The notes under the pieces: model-generated
Seen by the model: only the letters and a program-made list of their open reading frames with translations
Told to the model about the DNA's origin: nothing
The model's database searches: none
Position numbers and translations under genes: made by a program
Shown: in pieces, positions 20,826 through 33,626 of the stretch
How the letters are laid out: every line of letters starts with the position of its first letter
Position numbering within the stretch: position 1 is the first letter of the stretch
Source: Rhipidocladum racemiflorum
Lineage: Eukaryota; Streptophyta; Magnoliopsida; Poales; Poaceae
Assembly (NCBI GenBank): GCA_036346355.1
Contig: CM070580.1
Coordinates: forward strand, 28,067,374-28,131,373
Length of the DNA: 64,000 nucleotides
Reading direction: 5' to 3'

Positions 20826-22134
20826 AATATTATCACAAGTGTGGCTATGAATCAAACGAATACCTAACTCAATCAAATTTGACTAACTCGATGTGTGGCA
20901 AATTGTGACAATCTTTTTTCAAGGATATAAGGACATATACAACCCATATACACACATCATACACCACTCTTATACACACACAAGCGTATGTATTCGTTAC
21001 ACGCGTTAATAAAGTGATTGAAGATTCGAGAGGAAACATACTATCCCAATAATTGTTATTCGTGTGAGACCTGCGCGTTGATCCCTTTGATGCACTTATG
21101 CTAGGCTACTAGTACTGCACTGTCAAAATGTGGTCATTGACGTTTTTAGTGGAGTTGGTACTTACTTGGCAGGTTGCCATAACCAGGGTATTAAAAATCG
21201 ATGAAATTCGATCGAATTTCGCGAAAACCAAGTGTATAGAGCCAGTTCGACAATAGAAACCTATTGGCAAACTAGTCCAATTCAAATTGGAATTCAAAAA
21301 TTTTGAAACAATTTTAGGAAAAAAAATTTCGTAAATTTTTCTAAAATTAGTATTAATAGATTTATGATGTCTGACATCAAAATAATTTGAAACCCCAAAA
21401 TTTTGAGATATTTTTGAAGTGAAATCTAATTTATATAAGTGAAAAGGGTAAAAAAATAGAAAACAGTACCATGCCCATTAGGTCCGGTCTGGCCACACTT
21501 AAAGTTCACACGCTATACACCTCGTTATGTGAAGCTTCGAACACATTCATTGCACTTTCGACACTCCTCACGCTAAGCTCTTGCAGTCATCGACGTCTCC
21601 GTACAGGTCCGCTCGCCGCCGGCCATCCACACGCATTATGTTGCACATACTAGATGATAATTTAGACAAGAATTGTGAAAATTTTTATTTGTAGCATTCA
21701 TTGTTGTAATGATTTTTATTAACTAAAATTTACAATAAAAACACGAGTTGTAACGATTTATATTAAAAGGAAGAGTCAATATCAAGTACAATCTAAATTA
21801 TAAAATTCAGAATAGACAATTAAGGAAAATTAGCAAATTAACTTCCATACTATTTTCAAAGTAAATCCATAAATAACTAAAATTTATAATAGTAATTAAA
21901 TAAAAATTACCTAATTAAAACAAAGAGTCCATATCCATTATAAGACAAATTAATTAAAATTCAAAATAAAAAAATACCCCAGTTATAACGGTTTAGATTA
22001 AAATAAATAGTCCATATTAAAATTTTAAATTACAAAAATATTAAATTTCATAACAATATCTATTACCTGCAATAATTATAAACTTCAAAAACAATTTCAA
22101 TTAATCGAGAAAAGGAAAAGATTTGGCGTCCATC
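20826..22134. other. AT-rich intergenic DNA, no gene recognised
   Basis: Mostly AT-rich decayed sequence. Near 21178 the string AGGGTATTAAAAATCG resembles a hAT-type end. Its possible partner is at about 22885-22905 (AGGGTTGGAAATCG on the minus strand), but no 8-bp duplication is evident, so no element is called. No coding. Confidence 0.3.
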
Positions 22135-22137
22135 TAA

Positions 22138-22407
22138 GAGCAAGTACAATAGTAAAGTTCACTACAGGCTAATAGTAAGCTAGAAGCCAGCTTGTATAAT
22201 AACTGTCTCTGAAAGTTATCTCTAGATGTTGTGCAACAATTATCTCTTCTCTCTTGTACATAAATAACCAACATATCTCTTTTGCAAAGCTGGCTACTAA
22301 ATAAAAGCTAGCTCTCTTCTCTGTCCTCTTTTCTCACTCTTTCACATAGACCAAAACTGATATGTACAGGCTAAGAGCCAGCTGAGGTGGCCTTATTATA
22401 CATGCCC
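22138..22407. mobile_element. MITE, TSD TAA (foldback family)
   Basis: A 270-bp element flanked by TAA at 22135-22137 and 22408-22410. Ends GAGCAAGTACAATAG and TTATTATACATGCCC form an imperfect TIR. The right half matches the right arm of 1226-1683 (TTCTCACTCTTTCACATAG, TGTACAGGCTAAGAG). Non-coding. Confidence 0.75.
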
Positions 22408-22410
22408 TAA

Positions 22411-23039
22411 CAGAACCACGTTATAGTATCTATCATGTACAACCAAGTTATGGTATTGAAATGAATGTTATTGAAATATGGACTTGTTGGATTGAGTTAT
22501 CGACGACATTGAATTGAAATATTATTTGTTGATATATTATTGCTAAATTCCTACTTTACAACTTCACATTGTCTAAAATATAGCAAAAGTCATGCCGAAA
22601 TTTTTCATATTTTTTCATAATTGTGCTCTTATTGCTAAATATGTACTTTACAACTCTCTTTTTTGCAATTTTTCCACATTTTCCACATTTTTTCTTGCAT
22701 TTTTCTCTATTTTTCATTCCTTTTTTCCTAAAAAAACGCAAAATATTCAGGCAAAACAGGTCGATTTTTGACCATTTCGAGCGGTTTTTGATATTTGTTT
22801 GCCGCATTTCACCAACTTGTTTGACTTTGCAAACTATTCGATTTTTGGCAATTTTTGATCGATATTCACGATAAACCGGTACCGCCGGGATTTCGATTTC
22901 CAACCCTAAATCTGTTTGGTTAACCCTGGCCGTAACATACGTAAATGTGATAATGTGAGAGAAATGAATGCTCTCAGTGACACTGTGCCCTTGCAGTATG
23001 CTGAGATTGTTAACCGAAAGTAACCATTTATACTTATAA
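22411..23039. other. AT-rich intergenic DNA
   Basis: No gene. Long T-rich runs at 22600-22740 yield spurious ORFs on both strands. The segment ending near 22905 reads like the terminus of an old DNA transposon (see 20826-22134). Confidence 0.3.
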
Positions 23040-23510
23040 CTAGGTCAATAAGCGCGGCGCACGCCGTGCGCATGAACGAAAAATGAATTTGTATATTTTT
23101 TCGGAGAAAAAATAGATCGAGATGTATTTTACAATTTTTGTAGGGTATTTCTGTTGATGAAAATATTTTTTCCAGGAAAAACGAAGAAAGGACCTCGATG
23201 TAAGGAACGGGAACCTAATTGTTATTTTTTTGGACCTGAGCGCTACCCCGAAAAATTAGAAAAGGGTTTGTTTGCGATTTGTATTTAACGGGAGTTTTTT
23301 CCCATAAAGTAACAAACGGGGGACCTAAACGCAATTTGAAAGTGGTTTTCTTGCCCTCACAAAAAATTGCGAAGGACCTTCTCATAATTTTGCAGGACCT
23401 ATCCGTAATTTAGAGGAAATGGAGGGATTTTTTTTGAAAAAATGGCGGGGAGACACATGGACATGGTGAGGAGCTCTCAAACCTCCCGGATGTAATAAAG
23501 GGAGTATGCC
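23040..23510 (-). mobile_element. Probable Helitron remnant (minus strand)
   Basis: On the minus strand the sequence ends with the hairpin GCGCACGGCGTGCGC, a 13-nt spacer region, then GACCTAG before T, which fits a Helitron 3' end (CTAG at 23040-23043). The 5' end is not defined; coding is absent. The interior repeats GGACCT motifs. Confidence 0.42.
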
Positions 23511-23754
23511 TAGGTGTGATGGTTGTTATATTAATGGTTAAAATTATAGGGTTTCAAAATTCCCTCTCATCTCCCTTCAATTTCATTTTAGATAATGTTG
23601 AGTACTAGTAATGGTAATTGATGCATGTTCTAACCACTTTGCATGAAGAGCACGTTAAGCTTAGCTACATGCATGCAATGAAATGTTACATACATGTGAA
23701 TGCATATTTAAGGCGGATACATATAACTCAAGGTGTATAAAATGATGTAATAGA

Positions 23755-24180
23755 TGTTAGTAGATACGGCCAAATGGGTCGGCCCGTGGCCCACCACTAT
23801 AGGCACGGCCCAAACATGGCCCGACCTGATCGTAAATGGGCCGGGCCGGCACGGCCCGATAGACCGTGCCGTGCTTGGGCCGGCACGGCGGCACGGCGGG
23901 CCGACACGACACGTTTAGGAACAGGCACGGCCCTGCACGATTAAGTACGACATGGCCCGTTTAGCCCATTTATTTGAAATATAGTCGTTTTATAGTCGTT
24001 TATAGCCGTTAGAGGCTTTTAAAAATAAAAAAATCCATAAATTTTCCTATAAATAGGGTAGCACCTCCCCCTCATTTGCCTAACAGCACACTTGCAATTT
24101 CTTCTATTCGTTCTCTTGTGAAAATTCTGGTGCTCTTAGTGATAATTTGGTAAAACTCAAAATAGTTTTGCAAAAAAAGA
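23755..24180. repeat. GC-rich GGCCCG repeat block, probable left end of a hAT element
   Basis: About 190 bp of repeated GGCCCG / GGGCCG / GGCACGG motifs on both strands precede a TATA-like CCTATAAATAGG at about 24048 and then the hAT transposase start region. Such blocks are typical of subterminal hAT sequence. A matching right end is not seen after 28600, so the element is probably truncated. Confidence 0.45.
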
Positions 24181-24318
24181 AAAATCAAAAAATCCGAAAT
24201 TCAGATTCTAGCTTCTATCAAGAAAACAAGGTAAGAATATTGATTTAATTTTATAGTTTTCTTTATTTCCAATTATATGAAATTAATAATAGCGCAATTA
24301 TTTCTTGCAGTTTTCTTA

Positions 24319-27300
24319 ATGGAGAATCAGGATTTTTCGAACTTCCCAGCTTCTGATTTCGGGATTTCACCCAAAGTGCTTCTTCCATCCTATCAAGCTG
24401 AAGAAGTTGCAGCACTTATACCATCCTTGGGCTCTACAAATGCTACTGCATCGGCAAGCACTGGGCAAAAAAATCAAGACGCAGAACATCGGGAGTTTGG
24501 GAAGATTTCGACCAGATTTTTGAGACATCAGATGGCGTTAGAACAAGTATGTTGTTTGTAAATATTGTAAGCAAAAATTAACTACAAAATCATTAGGTGG
24601 AATAGGGCACTTAAAGAGACATGCTGAGAGCTGTAGAAAAATAAGCGGGACTGACTATGAGACAGACGCAACTGCAATACAACCCCGACGGTTAGGGTAC
24701 GTCACTAGGACTACAATCCTGAGGTAGCTTGTGAAGCTCTTTATCGTTTAATCGCTTCCCAAGATCTACCTTTAAACATTGGTGAGCCATCTGTTTTTGA
24801 AAACTATATTAAGACCGCTCATAATCATAGGTTTTCTTCAGTTTCTAGACAGGCAACAACTAGAGATATGATTAAGTACTATAATAATTGTCGTGGTAAG
24901 CTAAAAGAGCTCTTTAGTACTTGTACTTTTTTGTGTCTCTGACATCAAACATATGGAGTGGTAGGGCTAAGGAGGATTACCTTAGTGCAGTTGCTCATTT
25001 TGTAAACAATGACTGAAACTAGAGAAGAGAATTGTAGGATTCTAATTAATGGACGTAGCATACACTTGTGAAAATATTACTAATTGTATTATAAAAGTTG
25101 TGCAAGAATTTGGCCTCATAGATAAAATTTTTTGCAATAACATTAGATAATGCTGTAGCAAACACTTCTGCAATGAATATTCTTACTCCACTTTTTAGTA
25201 CGTACGCCCAATCTTTCTTGTTACATCAGTGTTGTGCTTGCCATATCATTAATCTTATAGTTGAATCGGGTTTAGAGAGGTTAAACACATATATTTGTAA
25301 CACCCCGGCATTTAATATGCCTGAATGTTACCAAACATAAGCTAAACAACATCTAAATACCACAAGTAAACATAAATTCCAGCAAAGGCGCACATGCTAA
25401 AAACCGAGATTTCGGCAGCATCTCCTTTATTTTAACATGATTTGAAGGAGCAACACAGTAAAGCAATATAAGGCAATAAGAGAGACAGCTAAAACAGTAA
25501 TAATTAAAGACTTAACGACAATATAAGTCTTCTTTCAAGCATATAATGTCTCCAAGAGTCAAACGAACAATAAGACTCTCATAAAGCAAAGCTAAACCTT
25601 AAGGCAATAATCATCACACGCAGTATATTATCAAAACTAATGGAATGACTTGTGGAATCAAATGAGTGAAGCTACGTGCGGAAGTGTGATTATTTCCCTT
25701 CCCCGCATGCCGGTCTCATGGTACCTAAAACAACAAGAAAACACAAGCGTGAGTTCAAAACTCAGCAAGCATATTGCAATGGTACAACAAGAACAATTAC
25801 ATAGCAATAATATCCCACATCATGTAAACAATCTCATTCATGATCACATATCATTATCATCATCATTATGTATGCAATGCAATGCGATGCTCATGTCTCC
25901 TTGGAAACTCATACCGGTATTGTTCAGTGCACACTCGTCGGTATGCACCCTCTCCCCTCTTCCATCCCGAAGATGGAGGGTGCCTACTCCTCGCTTCCAA
26001 ACACCGCGGTGGATGGAATCACGATATAGGACTTACTCATTGGCTCTCCGGAATAGTCATAACTTTCTCACCGACCTTCCCCGGATTAGTTATGACTTTC
26101 TCACCGCCCGGGCCATGTAACATGCCATGTATGCAAATATGCCAACATCATAATTAACTTGTACATTAACACATGGCATCATAGCATACTCATCATATCA
26201 TAGGCAATCATTAAAGCATGGCAAGTGATCATATCATATAATCAAATTCATCTAGTCTCAACTAGCAACCTACAAACCGCTATCCATAGGCAACGGATTG
26301 GCGGGAAGTAGAAGGCACTCCCGGGGTCGCACCACCTGCACATAGGTACCACACACTCACAATCATGTCCACAAAACAGTACGCAAACCCTCATCTACCC
26401 CGACATTGCCAACTACTCGCAAAACCCAAAAACAGAGGTTTTGTCCCGTCGGGACAGCAGCCTTCCAAAAGGCACAACTTGAGTTCTGGGACTCCGAATC
26501 AATTAAACAAGTACATCCTCGCGTAGCTTAGGAAATTTCCTAACTTTTTCTAAGTATATGGAAAGACTGATTCGGACTCTAAAGTTGTTTAATCTACAAA
26601 ATACCGTGATCTGTTCCAATCACGTCACATATTTTAATACGCTCGGTAAAACAAGCATAACTTTCAAACGGCTGGGCGGAATTTAAAGTTCTTTATACCC
26701 ACTGAAAGGTATTGAAATTACCTACAACTTCTTCAACATCCGTACGACCAAATTCCGACTCTAAATTGGCGAAAAACCAAACCCTAGGTCGACTGCTCAT
26801 GCTGCCCGAAACAGAGAACGTAGCAACTTCTAGATCTAATCCAATCTACTCAATTCCAGCACCACCAATTGATCTAAAAACATGATAAAGACCCTTAGAA
26901 CAGTACCTAGCCCAACCCCAAGGAGTCCCATGGCCATACCTTCGCCCGACGCACGAAAACCCAATAGATCTCCTCCCGGAACGCTCCTCGCTCCTCGCTC
27001 CAACGGACGGATCTTCGAGGTGCAGGGGTGGGGAGGCTACCCTAGGGCAGCAAGGGGTGGAGGAGAGGTGGTGCAGTGGTGGGGAGCAAAGGGGGCAAGG
27101 GGAGGGGGCGCACGGCCACAAGGGAGAGGGGGAGGTGGGGGTGGCGGCTAGGGCAAGGAGGGAGGGGAAGGGGGCGCACATAGGAGGGGGGTGGGGCGCA
27201 TGGCAGCAGGGGGAGCCCCCTTTTTAACAGTCCAAACAGGATTCCCAATCCTAAATGGACTCATACTCCATCCCACCAAAGCCCACAACCCTTTCCCCTA

Positions 27301-28587
27301 GGCCCAAAACTCCCCGGAAAGGCCCAAACTCCAGGAAACGGCCCGAAAACGGCCCATAAACGCTATTAAACCTCCTACCATATGGTTTGAACCTCCAATA
27401 CCATATTTCATAAAGTTTTTGACATTAACATTCACATTAAATAATGTCACACCATTCCGTAGTGTCACAATATTGAACGTTTTCGTTTTGCAATATCTTT
27501 CATTAATAATTCTAATATACGAGTAGCATCATATAAGAACTATTGTCTTGCAATGGGTGTATGCCCACGTAAGTTTGGTGTAGATATGCCAATTAGATGG
27601 AACTCTACTTTCTTGATGCTTAAGGAACTCATACCCTATAAGGACACATTTTCTGTTTTTATTAATATGAACTATCGTACCCAGGATGGTCAACCGCTAC
27701 TCACAGAGCAACATTGGTATGCTGCTAATTACTTGATGTCATTTTTGGAAATTTTTTATGATGTGGCTTGTTCTTTGTCTGGAGTTTATTACTAAACCTC
27801 TCCTTTAATTGTGCATAATATTCTAGAAATTGCTACTCACTTAAAGAATCACGAAGATGATAGTATTTTACGTGAAACTATTTTCGCTATGAAAACTAAA
27901 ATTTTGAAATATTAGAAAGAAATTCCTATGTTATACGCATTCACATTTATTTTACATCCTAGAGCTAAAATTCGAGGATTTCATAATATTCTCTCACTTC
28001 TAAGTGATGCGATAGATATTCTAGTTATTTTTCACATGTTCGTGCTAACTTATCTGATGTTTATGCTAAGTACGATCAGAAGTTTAGTGGAGTTCGCCTA
28101 CAGCAACCTCCACCACCACCCACAACAGGTAAGAAAAAAAACTGCGTGGGGAAAGATATGGAGTGCAGGTGGCTCTATCTCAAGGAGTTTGAGAACAACA
28201 ACGTTCAGTTCGAACACTACAATAGGTGGCGGGGAGCTGGCTGCCTATTTCAACAGCTACACTGTCAACTACCAAGAGCAGCAAGAGGAGGACTTCAACA
28301 TTTTGCAGTGGTGACATGAACACAAGATAACATATCTGATGCTTTTCATATTAGCACGGGATGTGTTAACAGTTCCTGTCTCCATAATTTTTTTGGAGTT
28401 TGCTTTCAGTCTATCCAGAAGAATAATCGAGGAAAGAATAACAAATCTGACAAGTGAGATGGTGGAAATACTTCTCACTGTGAAAGATTGGGAACAAGCT
28501 GAACAACGAGCTCAACACACTACAGAAAATGTTGAGCTAGCTGCGATGTTTGAAAATCTTTATCTTGATCAGGAAGAACAATTGTAA
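24319..28587 (+). pseudogene. hAT transposase (BED zinc-finger/RICESLEEPER type), degenerate, split by a solo LTR
   Basis: The start is the ATG at 24319 (MENQDFSNFPA), just after an intron acceptor at 24310. The BED finger is readable across a frameshift near 24545: VCKYCKQKL then GHLKRHAESC. Catalytic-domain text continues to 25290, is interrupted by the LTR at 25296-27469, and resumes at 27553 (MPIRWNSTFLMLKEL, YDVACSLSG). The C-terminal dimerisation domain appears as ELAAYFNSY and ILARDVLTVPVS, ending about 28587. There are several stops, including TGA for an expected Trp at about 28313. The protein would have moved hAT elements; this copy cannot. Confidence 0.75.
25296..27469 (-). mobile_element. 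Solo LTR (2174 bp), TSD ATATT, inside the hAT gene
   Basis: Plus-strand ends are TGTAACACCCCGG and GTAGTGTCACA, flanked by ATATT at 25291-25295 and 27470-27474. GC-rich pseudo-coding sequence (26930-27200) and a TTAAAAAGGGGG promoter-like motif read on the minus strand, so that is the likely element direction. The ORFs inside are not genes. It is about the same length as its sister at 30138-32340, with very similar sequence. Confidence 0.9.
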
Positions 28588-28970
28588 TCTTCACTTTTTC
28601 CAGTATCACCAAGCTATAGGCTGTACTCTTTTTTCTTTGCCAAGGTTTTCTCGTGTTGAGTTTTTACTTAGCAAAGTTTTTAACTAGGTAGCCAAACATC
28701 AATAAAACTCATTATTTAATTCCAATTATTTGTCTCATTTTAGAATTTATCTCATATTTTTAACTTTTTCTATATATATATTTAAAAAGTTTTTTCTACA
28801 TCTTTTGAGTTTTTCTAATTATTTTAAATTTCCACAATTTTTTGATTTTTTCCCCAATTTTTTTGAATTTTTATTCATACTTTTTCAATTTTTGTAGACG
28901 AATCCGGACGCTGGAGAAAAGGACAAGACATGGTAGCAGTGGGTTTTGTTTCCTTTAGGCTAAGGCCCTG
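28588..28970. other. 3' flank of the hAT pseudogene
   Basis: T-rich, non-coding. It may include the hAT 3' UTR, but no hAT terminus is recognisable here. Confidence 0.35.
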
Positions 28971-28973
28971 TTT

Positions 28974-29243
28974 GGCAACTTGGAACCGGGCCGTTTCTAC
29001 TAGAATCTAAGAGAAACTCAGCCAAACGGGCTAAAGCTCGGAACGATTCTCCTCTGAACGTTTCTTCTTTTTCCACACCGGGGCTGAATCGCCCTCAACC
29101 CTGTTCCACCTTGATTCACAGAATCCAGACAACTAGCCAAACGGTTTCCAGACAATGATTCTGATTCTCCTTGAATCGTTTCTACCAAGAATCTGGAACC
29201 ATTTCCGTTTCTATTAGAATCTAGAACCGTACCAAACAGGGCC
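28974..29243. mobile_element. Tourist-like MITE, TSD TAA
   Basis: A 270-bp element with perfect outer TIR GGCCCTGTTTGG / CCAAACAGGGCC and TAA at 28971-28973 and 29244-29246. The interior repeats GAATC and GATTC motifs that pair across the element. Non-coding. Confidence 0.9.
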
Positions 29244-29246
29244 TAA

Positions 29247-29619
29247 GTCTTTGTGTTGTTTCTCCCAACAAATTTTGTTAGATCATCTCCAACAGAATTT
29301 CGTAAATTTGAATCTTTTTATCTCTATATATAGAATTCTCTAAAAAGATTTATTCCCTATATCTCTTCTCACTCCAACAGCATTTTTCAAATCACTCCCT
29401 ATTTTCTCCCTTCTATATTATAATGATATTTCATAACCGCCATATGAGCAATGTATATTTTTTACCAAGAGAAATTTGAATGGCTATTTTGAAATACAGG
29501 AATTTAAAATTTAAAACCCAAGTTAATTTTCAATTTCCTGGATCTATGTAACACTTCGGTTTGTTTAAGAATACCCAGTGCATTTTTGTCATAACTGAAT
29601 ATAGATGAACAAAAAAATA
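29247..29619. other. Intergenic DNA with a MITE-like fragment
   Basis: Holds a GATCATCTCCAACAG...CTCCAACAGCATTTTTC stretch typical of one arm of a grass MITE, but no paired end is resolved. No gene. Confidence 0.3.
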
Positions 29620-32600
29620 GATTTTTCATTCATTGTCCAAATGAATTCCCATTGCTCATCTGATCCATGGGATAGGACCTCATACTCAAATTCATAATCC
29701 GCTTCATCATCTGTAGATTTTATCCAAAGAAGACTCAACAATTAGACCCAAATACAGGCTTTTAAATTAAACAACCTAAAGTAGTATATTTGTTATGATT
29801 GGACAATACAAGTTCTACATAAGAAGACAAACATAATATAATAACTAAAATTACTGGATAGAGGGGACCAGCTTAGCATGCCATCCTATGTTTGTTCTAT
29901 AGTACAAAGCAAGCATAGTTCATCAACACATCACACTATTTGAGACCGAAGGGAGTATGAGTTGATGGTAAAAATGATGTGGAGAAAACAGTCAATAGTT
30001 ACATCCCACAAGACAACCTAGTATCTTACATTTGTCAAAGTCAACATTGGAAGCACAAGCTTTAATATACTCAATGTTCTGCTCAATGCATCAATGTGAA
30101 GTGGAGTCTATGATCTCTATGCAAGTTTCTTCCTCGGTGTAACACCCCGACATTTAATATGCCTGAATGCTACCAAACATAAGCTAAACAACATCTAAAT
30201 ACCACAATTAAACATAAATTCCAGCAAAGGCGCACATGCTAAAAACCGAGATTTCGGCAGCATCTCCCTTATTTTAACATGAATTGAAGGAGCAACAACA
30301 GTAACACAAGTTATATCATAATGGAAAGCATCTAAAACAGCAATAATTAACGACTTAGCAACAATGTAAGTCTAGTTCCAAACATATAATGTCTCCAAGA
30401 GTCAAACGAACGAAAAGATTCTCATTTAGCAAAGCTAAGCCTTAAAGCAATGATCATCACACGCAATTTATTATCAACACTAATTGAATGACTTGTGAAA
30501 TCAAAAGAGTGAAGCTACGTGTGGAAGTGTGACTATTTCCCTTCCCCGCATGCCGGATTCATGGTACCTAAAAGAAAACAACATAAACACAAGCGTGAGT
30601 TCATCACTCAGCAAGCATATTGCAATGGACAACAAGAACAATAACATGGCAATAATGTCTCACATCATGTATATCATCTCATTCATGAACACATAACATT
30701 ATCATCATCATTACGTATGCAATGCAATGCAATGCTCATGTCTCCTTAGAAACTCATACCGGTATGGTTGAGTACACACCCGTCGGTGTGCACCCTCTCC
30801 CCCCTTCCATCCCGAAGATGGAGGGTGCCTACTCCTCGCTTCCAAACACCACATGGATGGAATCACGATGTAGGACTTACTCAATGGCTCTCCGGATTAG
30901 TCATAACTTTCTCACCGACCTTCCCCGGAATAGTTATGACTTTCTCACCGCCCGGGCCATGTAACATGCCATGTATGCAATTATGCTAACATCATATTTA
31001 ACTCGTACATGAACACATGGCATCATAACATAATAAACATGCTCATCATATAATTGGCAATCATTAAAGCATGGCAAGTGATCATATATCATGTAGTCAA
31101 TTCCATCTATTCTCAACAAGCAACCTACAAATCGGTATCCATTACAACACACTTGCCTCAACCACAGGCAACGGATTGGCGGGAAGTAGAAGGCACTCCC
31201 GGGGTCGCACCACCTGCACATAGGTATCACACACTCACAATCATGTCCACAAAACAGTACGCAAACCCTCATCTACCCCGACATTGCCAACTACTCGCAA
31301 AACCTAAAAACAGAGGTTCTGTCCCGTCGGGACAGCAGCCTTCCAAAAGGCATAACTTGGGTTCTAAGACTCCGAATCAATTAAACGAGTACATCCTCGC
31401 GTAGCTTAGGAAATTTCCCAACTTTTTCTAGGTATAGGGAAAGACTGATTCGGACTCTAAAGTTGTTTAATCTACAAAATACCGTGATCTGTTCCAATCA
31501 CGTCACAGATTTTAACACGCTCGGTAAAACAGCCATAACTTTCAAACGGCTGGGCGGAATTTAACGTTCTTTATATCCACGGAAATATAACGAAATTATC
31601 TACAACTTCTTCAATGTCCATACGACCAGATTCCGACTCTAATTTGGCGAAAAACCGAACCCTAGGTCGACTGCTCATGCTGCCCGAAACAGAGAACGTG
31701 GCAACTTCTAGATCTAATCCAATCTACTCAATTCCAGTACTACCAATTGATCTAAAAACTTGATAAACACCCTTAGAACAGTACCTAGACCAACCCCAAG
31801 GATTCCCATGGCCATACCTTTGCCCAACGCACGAAAACCCAATAGATCTCCTCCCGGTTCGCGCGATCTCCTTCCTCGTTCCAATCCCGCCGGATCTCCT
31901 CGTCGCGGAGCGCTCCAACGGATGGATCTTTGAGGTGTGGAGGTGGAGAACTCCCCTAGGGGCAGCAAGGGAGGAGGAGAGGTGGTGGAGCAATGGGGAG
32001 CAATGGGGGAGGTGGAGGCGCCACAAGGAGGAGGTGGGGAGGTGGGGAGGTGTGGGGGGGCGGCTAGGACTTGTGGGGGCGCAAGGGCAGGGGGTGAACG
32101 TCTAAAGGGGCTGGGGGAGGCCCCCAACCAGGTCTCCTACTCCTATTAGGACTCAAAATCCATCCCACCAAAGCCCACGACCCTTTCCTTTAGGCCCAAA
32201 CTCCCCCGGAAAGGCCCAAAACCCCGGAAACGCTATTAAGCCTCCTATCATATAGTTTTAACCTCTAATACCATATTTCATAAAGTTTTTTGACCTTAAC
32301 ATTCACGTTAAATAATGTCACACCATTCCGTAGTGTCACACTCGGATAACAAGCCATATCCCTCATTTTCATTTATCCCAAAATCCTAATATTCAGAATG
32401 TGGATCAGTACTTGACTCGCCAAACCTTTGCATATGCCTCCTATATTCTACATGTGCACCATGGCCAGGTACAAGATCTGCTTTATTTCCTATGCACAAT
32501 AGAACTTCAAATCTCTGAACATCAACATTGGCAACCCAGTTTTGGAGAGTAACAAAGGAGGATTCCTGCATAATTGCTAAGCCACTTAACCTACTGTGGC

Positions 32601-33590
32601 ATTGAGGATCAAAGAATTAAACACTACAAATTACATGGTTCAAAAGGGTGAAACAAATTTATAGTTTCAAAATGGAACTAGTAGCTAAATAAGAACAGTA
32701 AGAGTGCAAGATGGGGTTGCAGTTCTAACCTCACTCATATCGAAGACCATAACAAGAGCAACCAACTGGTCAAGATGAGGGAGCAAACCAAGAGAAAACC
32801 CTTCCCCAAGATGCGCTGTCAAAATGGAAAGATCAACTGAGTAATACTTTGTGTCAATTTTACACCTGAAACCAATCAACAGTAAAAGAGATTTGTCAAG
32901 CATCAATAGGCAAACTCAAGACTAGGCCTGCTATTTCTGTAAGTACTACTCCACATCATTCATACATAATATAGTAATTCCTCATTGCACAATCACATAC
33001 CCCTGACACAGCACACCTGATGACAAGTCATGTGTGTCCAGTATTTCAGCTGCAAGCAACTCTACAGTTCATGATGAAATGGTAATATCAGAAAATAAGA
33101 TGTGTCCAACCGATCACAAAATAGTAAAATGCACGTTCTAGCAAAGCATATAAACCTGAATCTCCACAGCACAACAAATTTGTCAAGACGGTGCATGACT
33201 CTTGAATTGGTACTAGATTACCATCTATAACACCTAGCATTCGGTCCATGCTTGAGTCTCTTCATCGCCATCTACTCCAAATTAACTTCTTTCCATTCAA
33301 ACCACAAAGAGATCTCTAGATCTTCTTAACGACATGACAAATTCTAAAACCATAGGACTTAAAACCGCAAGCACCTTTGCTATTCTATAGGGTCGATATT
33401 CTGTATCCAAATCAAGACATGAAAAGATATAAAGGAGGAGGACAGAGACAAGCAACGAGATCTCATGGGAGAGGATGGTTCGCTTGCCAACGTCGGGGGC
33501 GTCGACGAGGAGGACACCGGGCCGCCCCTCAAGGGATCCGGCTCCGCCCTCCTACAGGGATCCACCGCCGTTGCCTCCTCTTTCCATGCC
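29620..33590 (-). pseudogene. AAGAB/p34-like Ras-related GTP-binding protein gene, degenerate
   Basis: Exons recognisable on the minus strand: P-loop exon about 33580-33470 (VLLVDAPDVGKRTILS); 33066-33004 (LLAAEILDTHDLSSGVLCQ); 32890-32740 (DTKYYSVDLSILTAHL, LVALVMVFDMSE); 32567-32341 resuming at 30137-30050 (VLLCIGNKADLVPGHG, then NIEYIKACASNVDFDK); and 29710-29630 (YEFEYEVLSHGSDEQW). The family is a Ras-fold protein with an adaptin-binding tail, proposed to help assemble clathrin adaptor complexes in the cytosol. Most introns keep GT-AG borders, so this is a genomic copy and not a processed one. Stops interrupt the leader, the NKAD exon (TAG near 32386) and the adaptin region (TGA). A solo LTR (30138-32340) splits one exon. 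A functional copy presumably exists elsewhere. Confidence 0.65.
30138..32340 (-). mobile_element. Solo LTR (2203 bp), TSD CTCGG, inside the AAGAB-like pseudogene
   Basis: Same family as 25296-27469: starts TGTAACACCCCGAC, ends GTAGTGTCACA. CTCGG at 30133-30137 and 32341-32345 is its own target duplication, so this and the upstream copy are two separate insertions and not the two LTRs of one element. ORFs inside (for example 31714-32127) are pseudo-coding LTR sequence. Confidence 0.92.
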
Positions 33591-33626
33591 AGCACCAGCA
33601 GTAGGACCCCACCCCTGCCGTGCACC

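Noticed and set aside
22556..22903. 115-codon minus-strand ORF rich in Lys and Ile
   Set aside because: AT-rich, low-complexity sequence with a shadow ORF on the other strand and no recognisable motif.
21178..22905. An old hAT-like element with AGGGT...AAATCG ends
   Set aside because: The ends agree only loosely and no target duplication could be found.
26846..27248. Proline/glycine-rich ORFs on both strands
   Set aside because: Pseudo-coding sequence of the solo LTR; its sister copy at 31.7-32.1 kb has different frames at the same place.
25296..32340. A short LTR retrotransposon formed by the two similar LTRs
   Set aside because: Each LTR has its own perfect 5-bp duplication, there is no primer-binding site or polypurine tract, and the intervening DNA is hAT and host-gene sequence.
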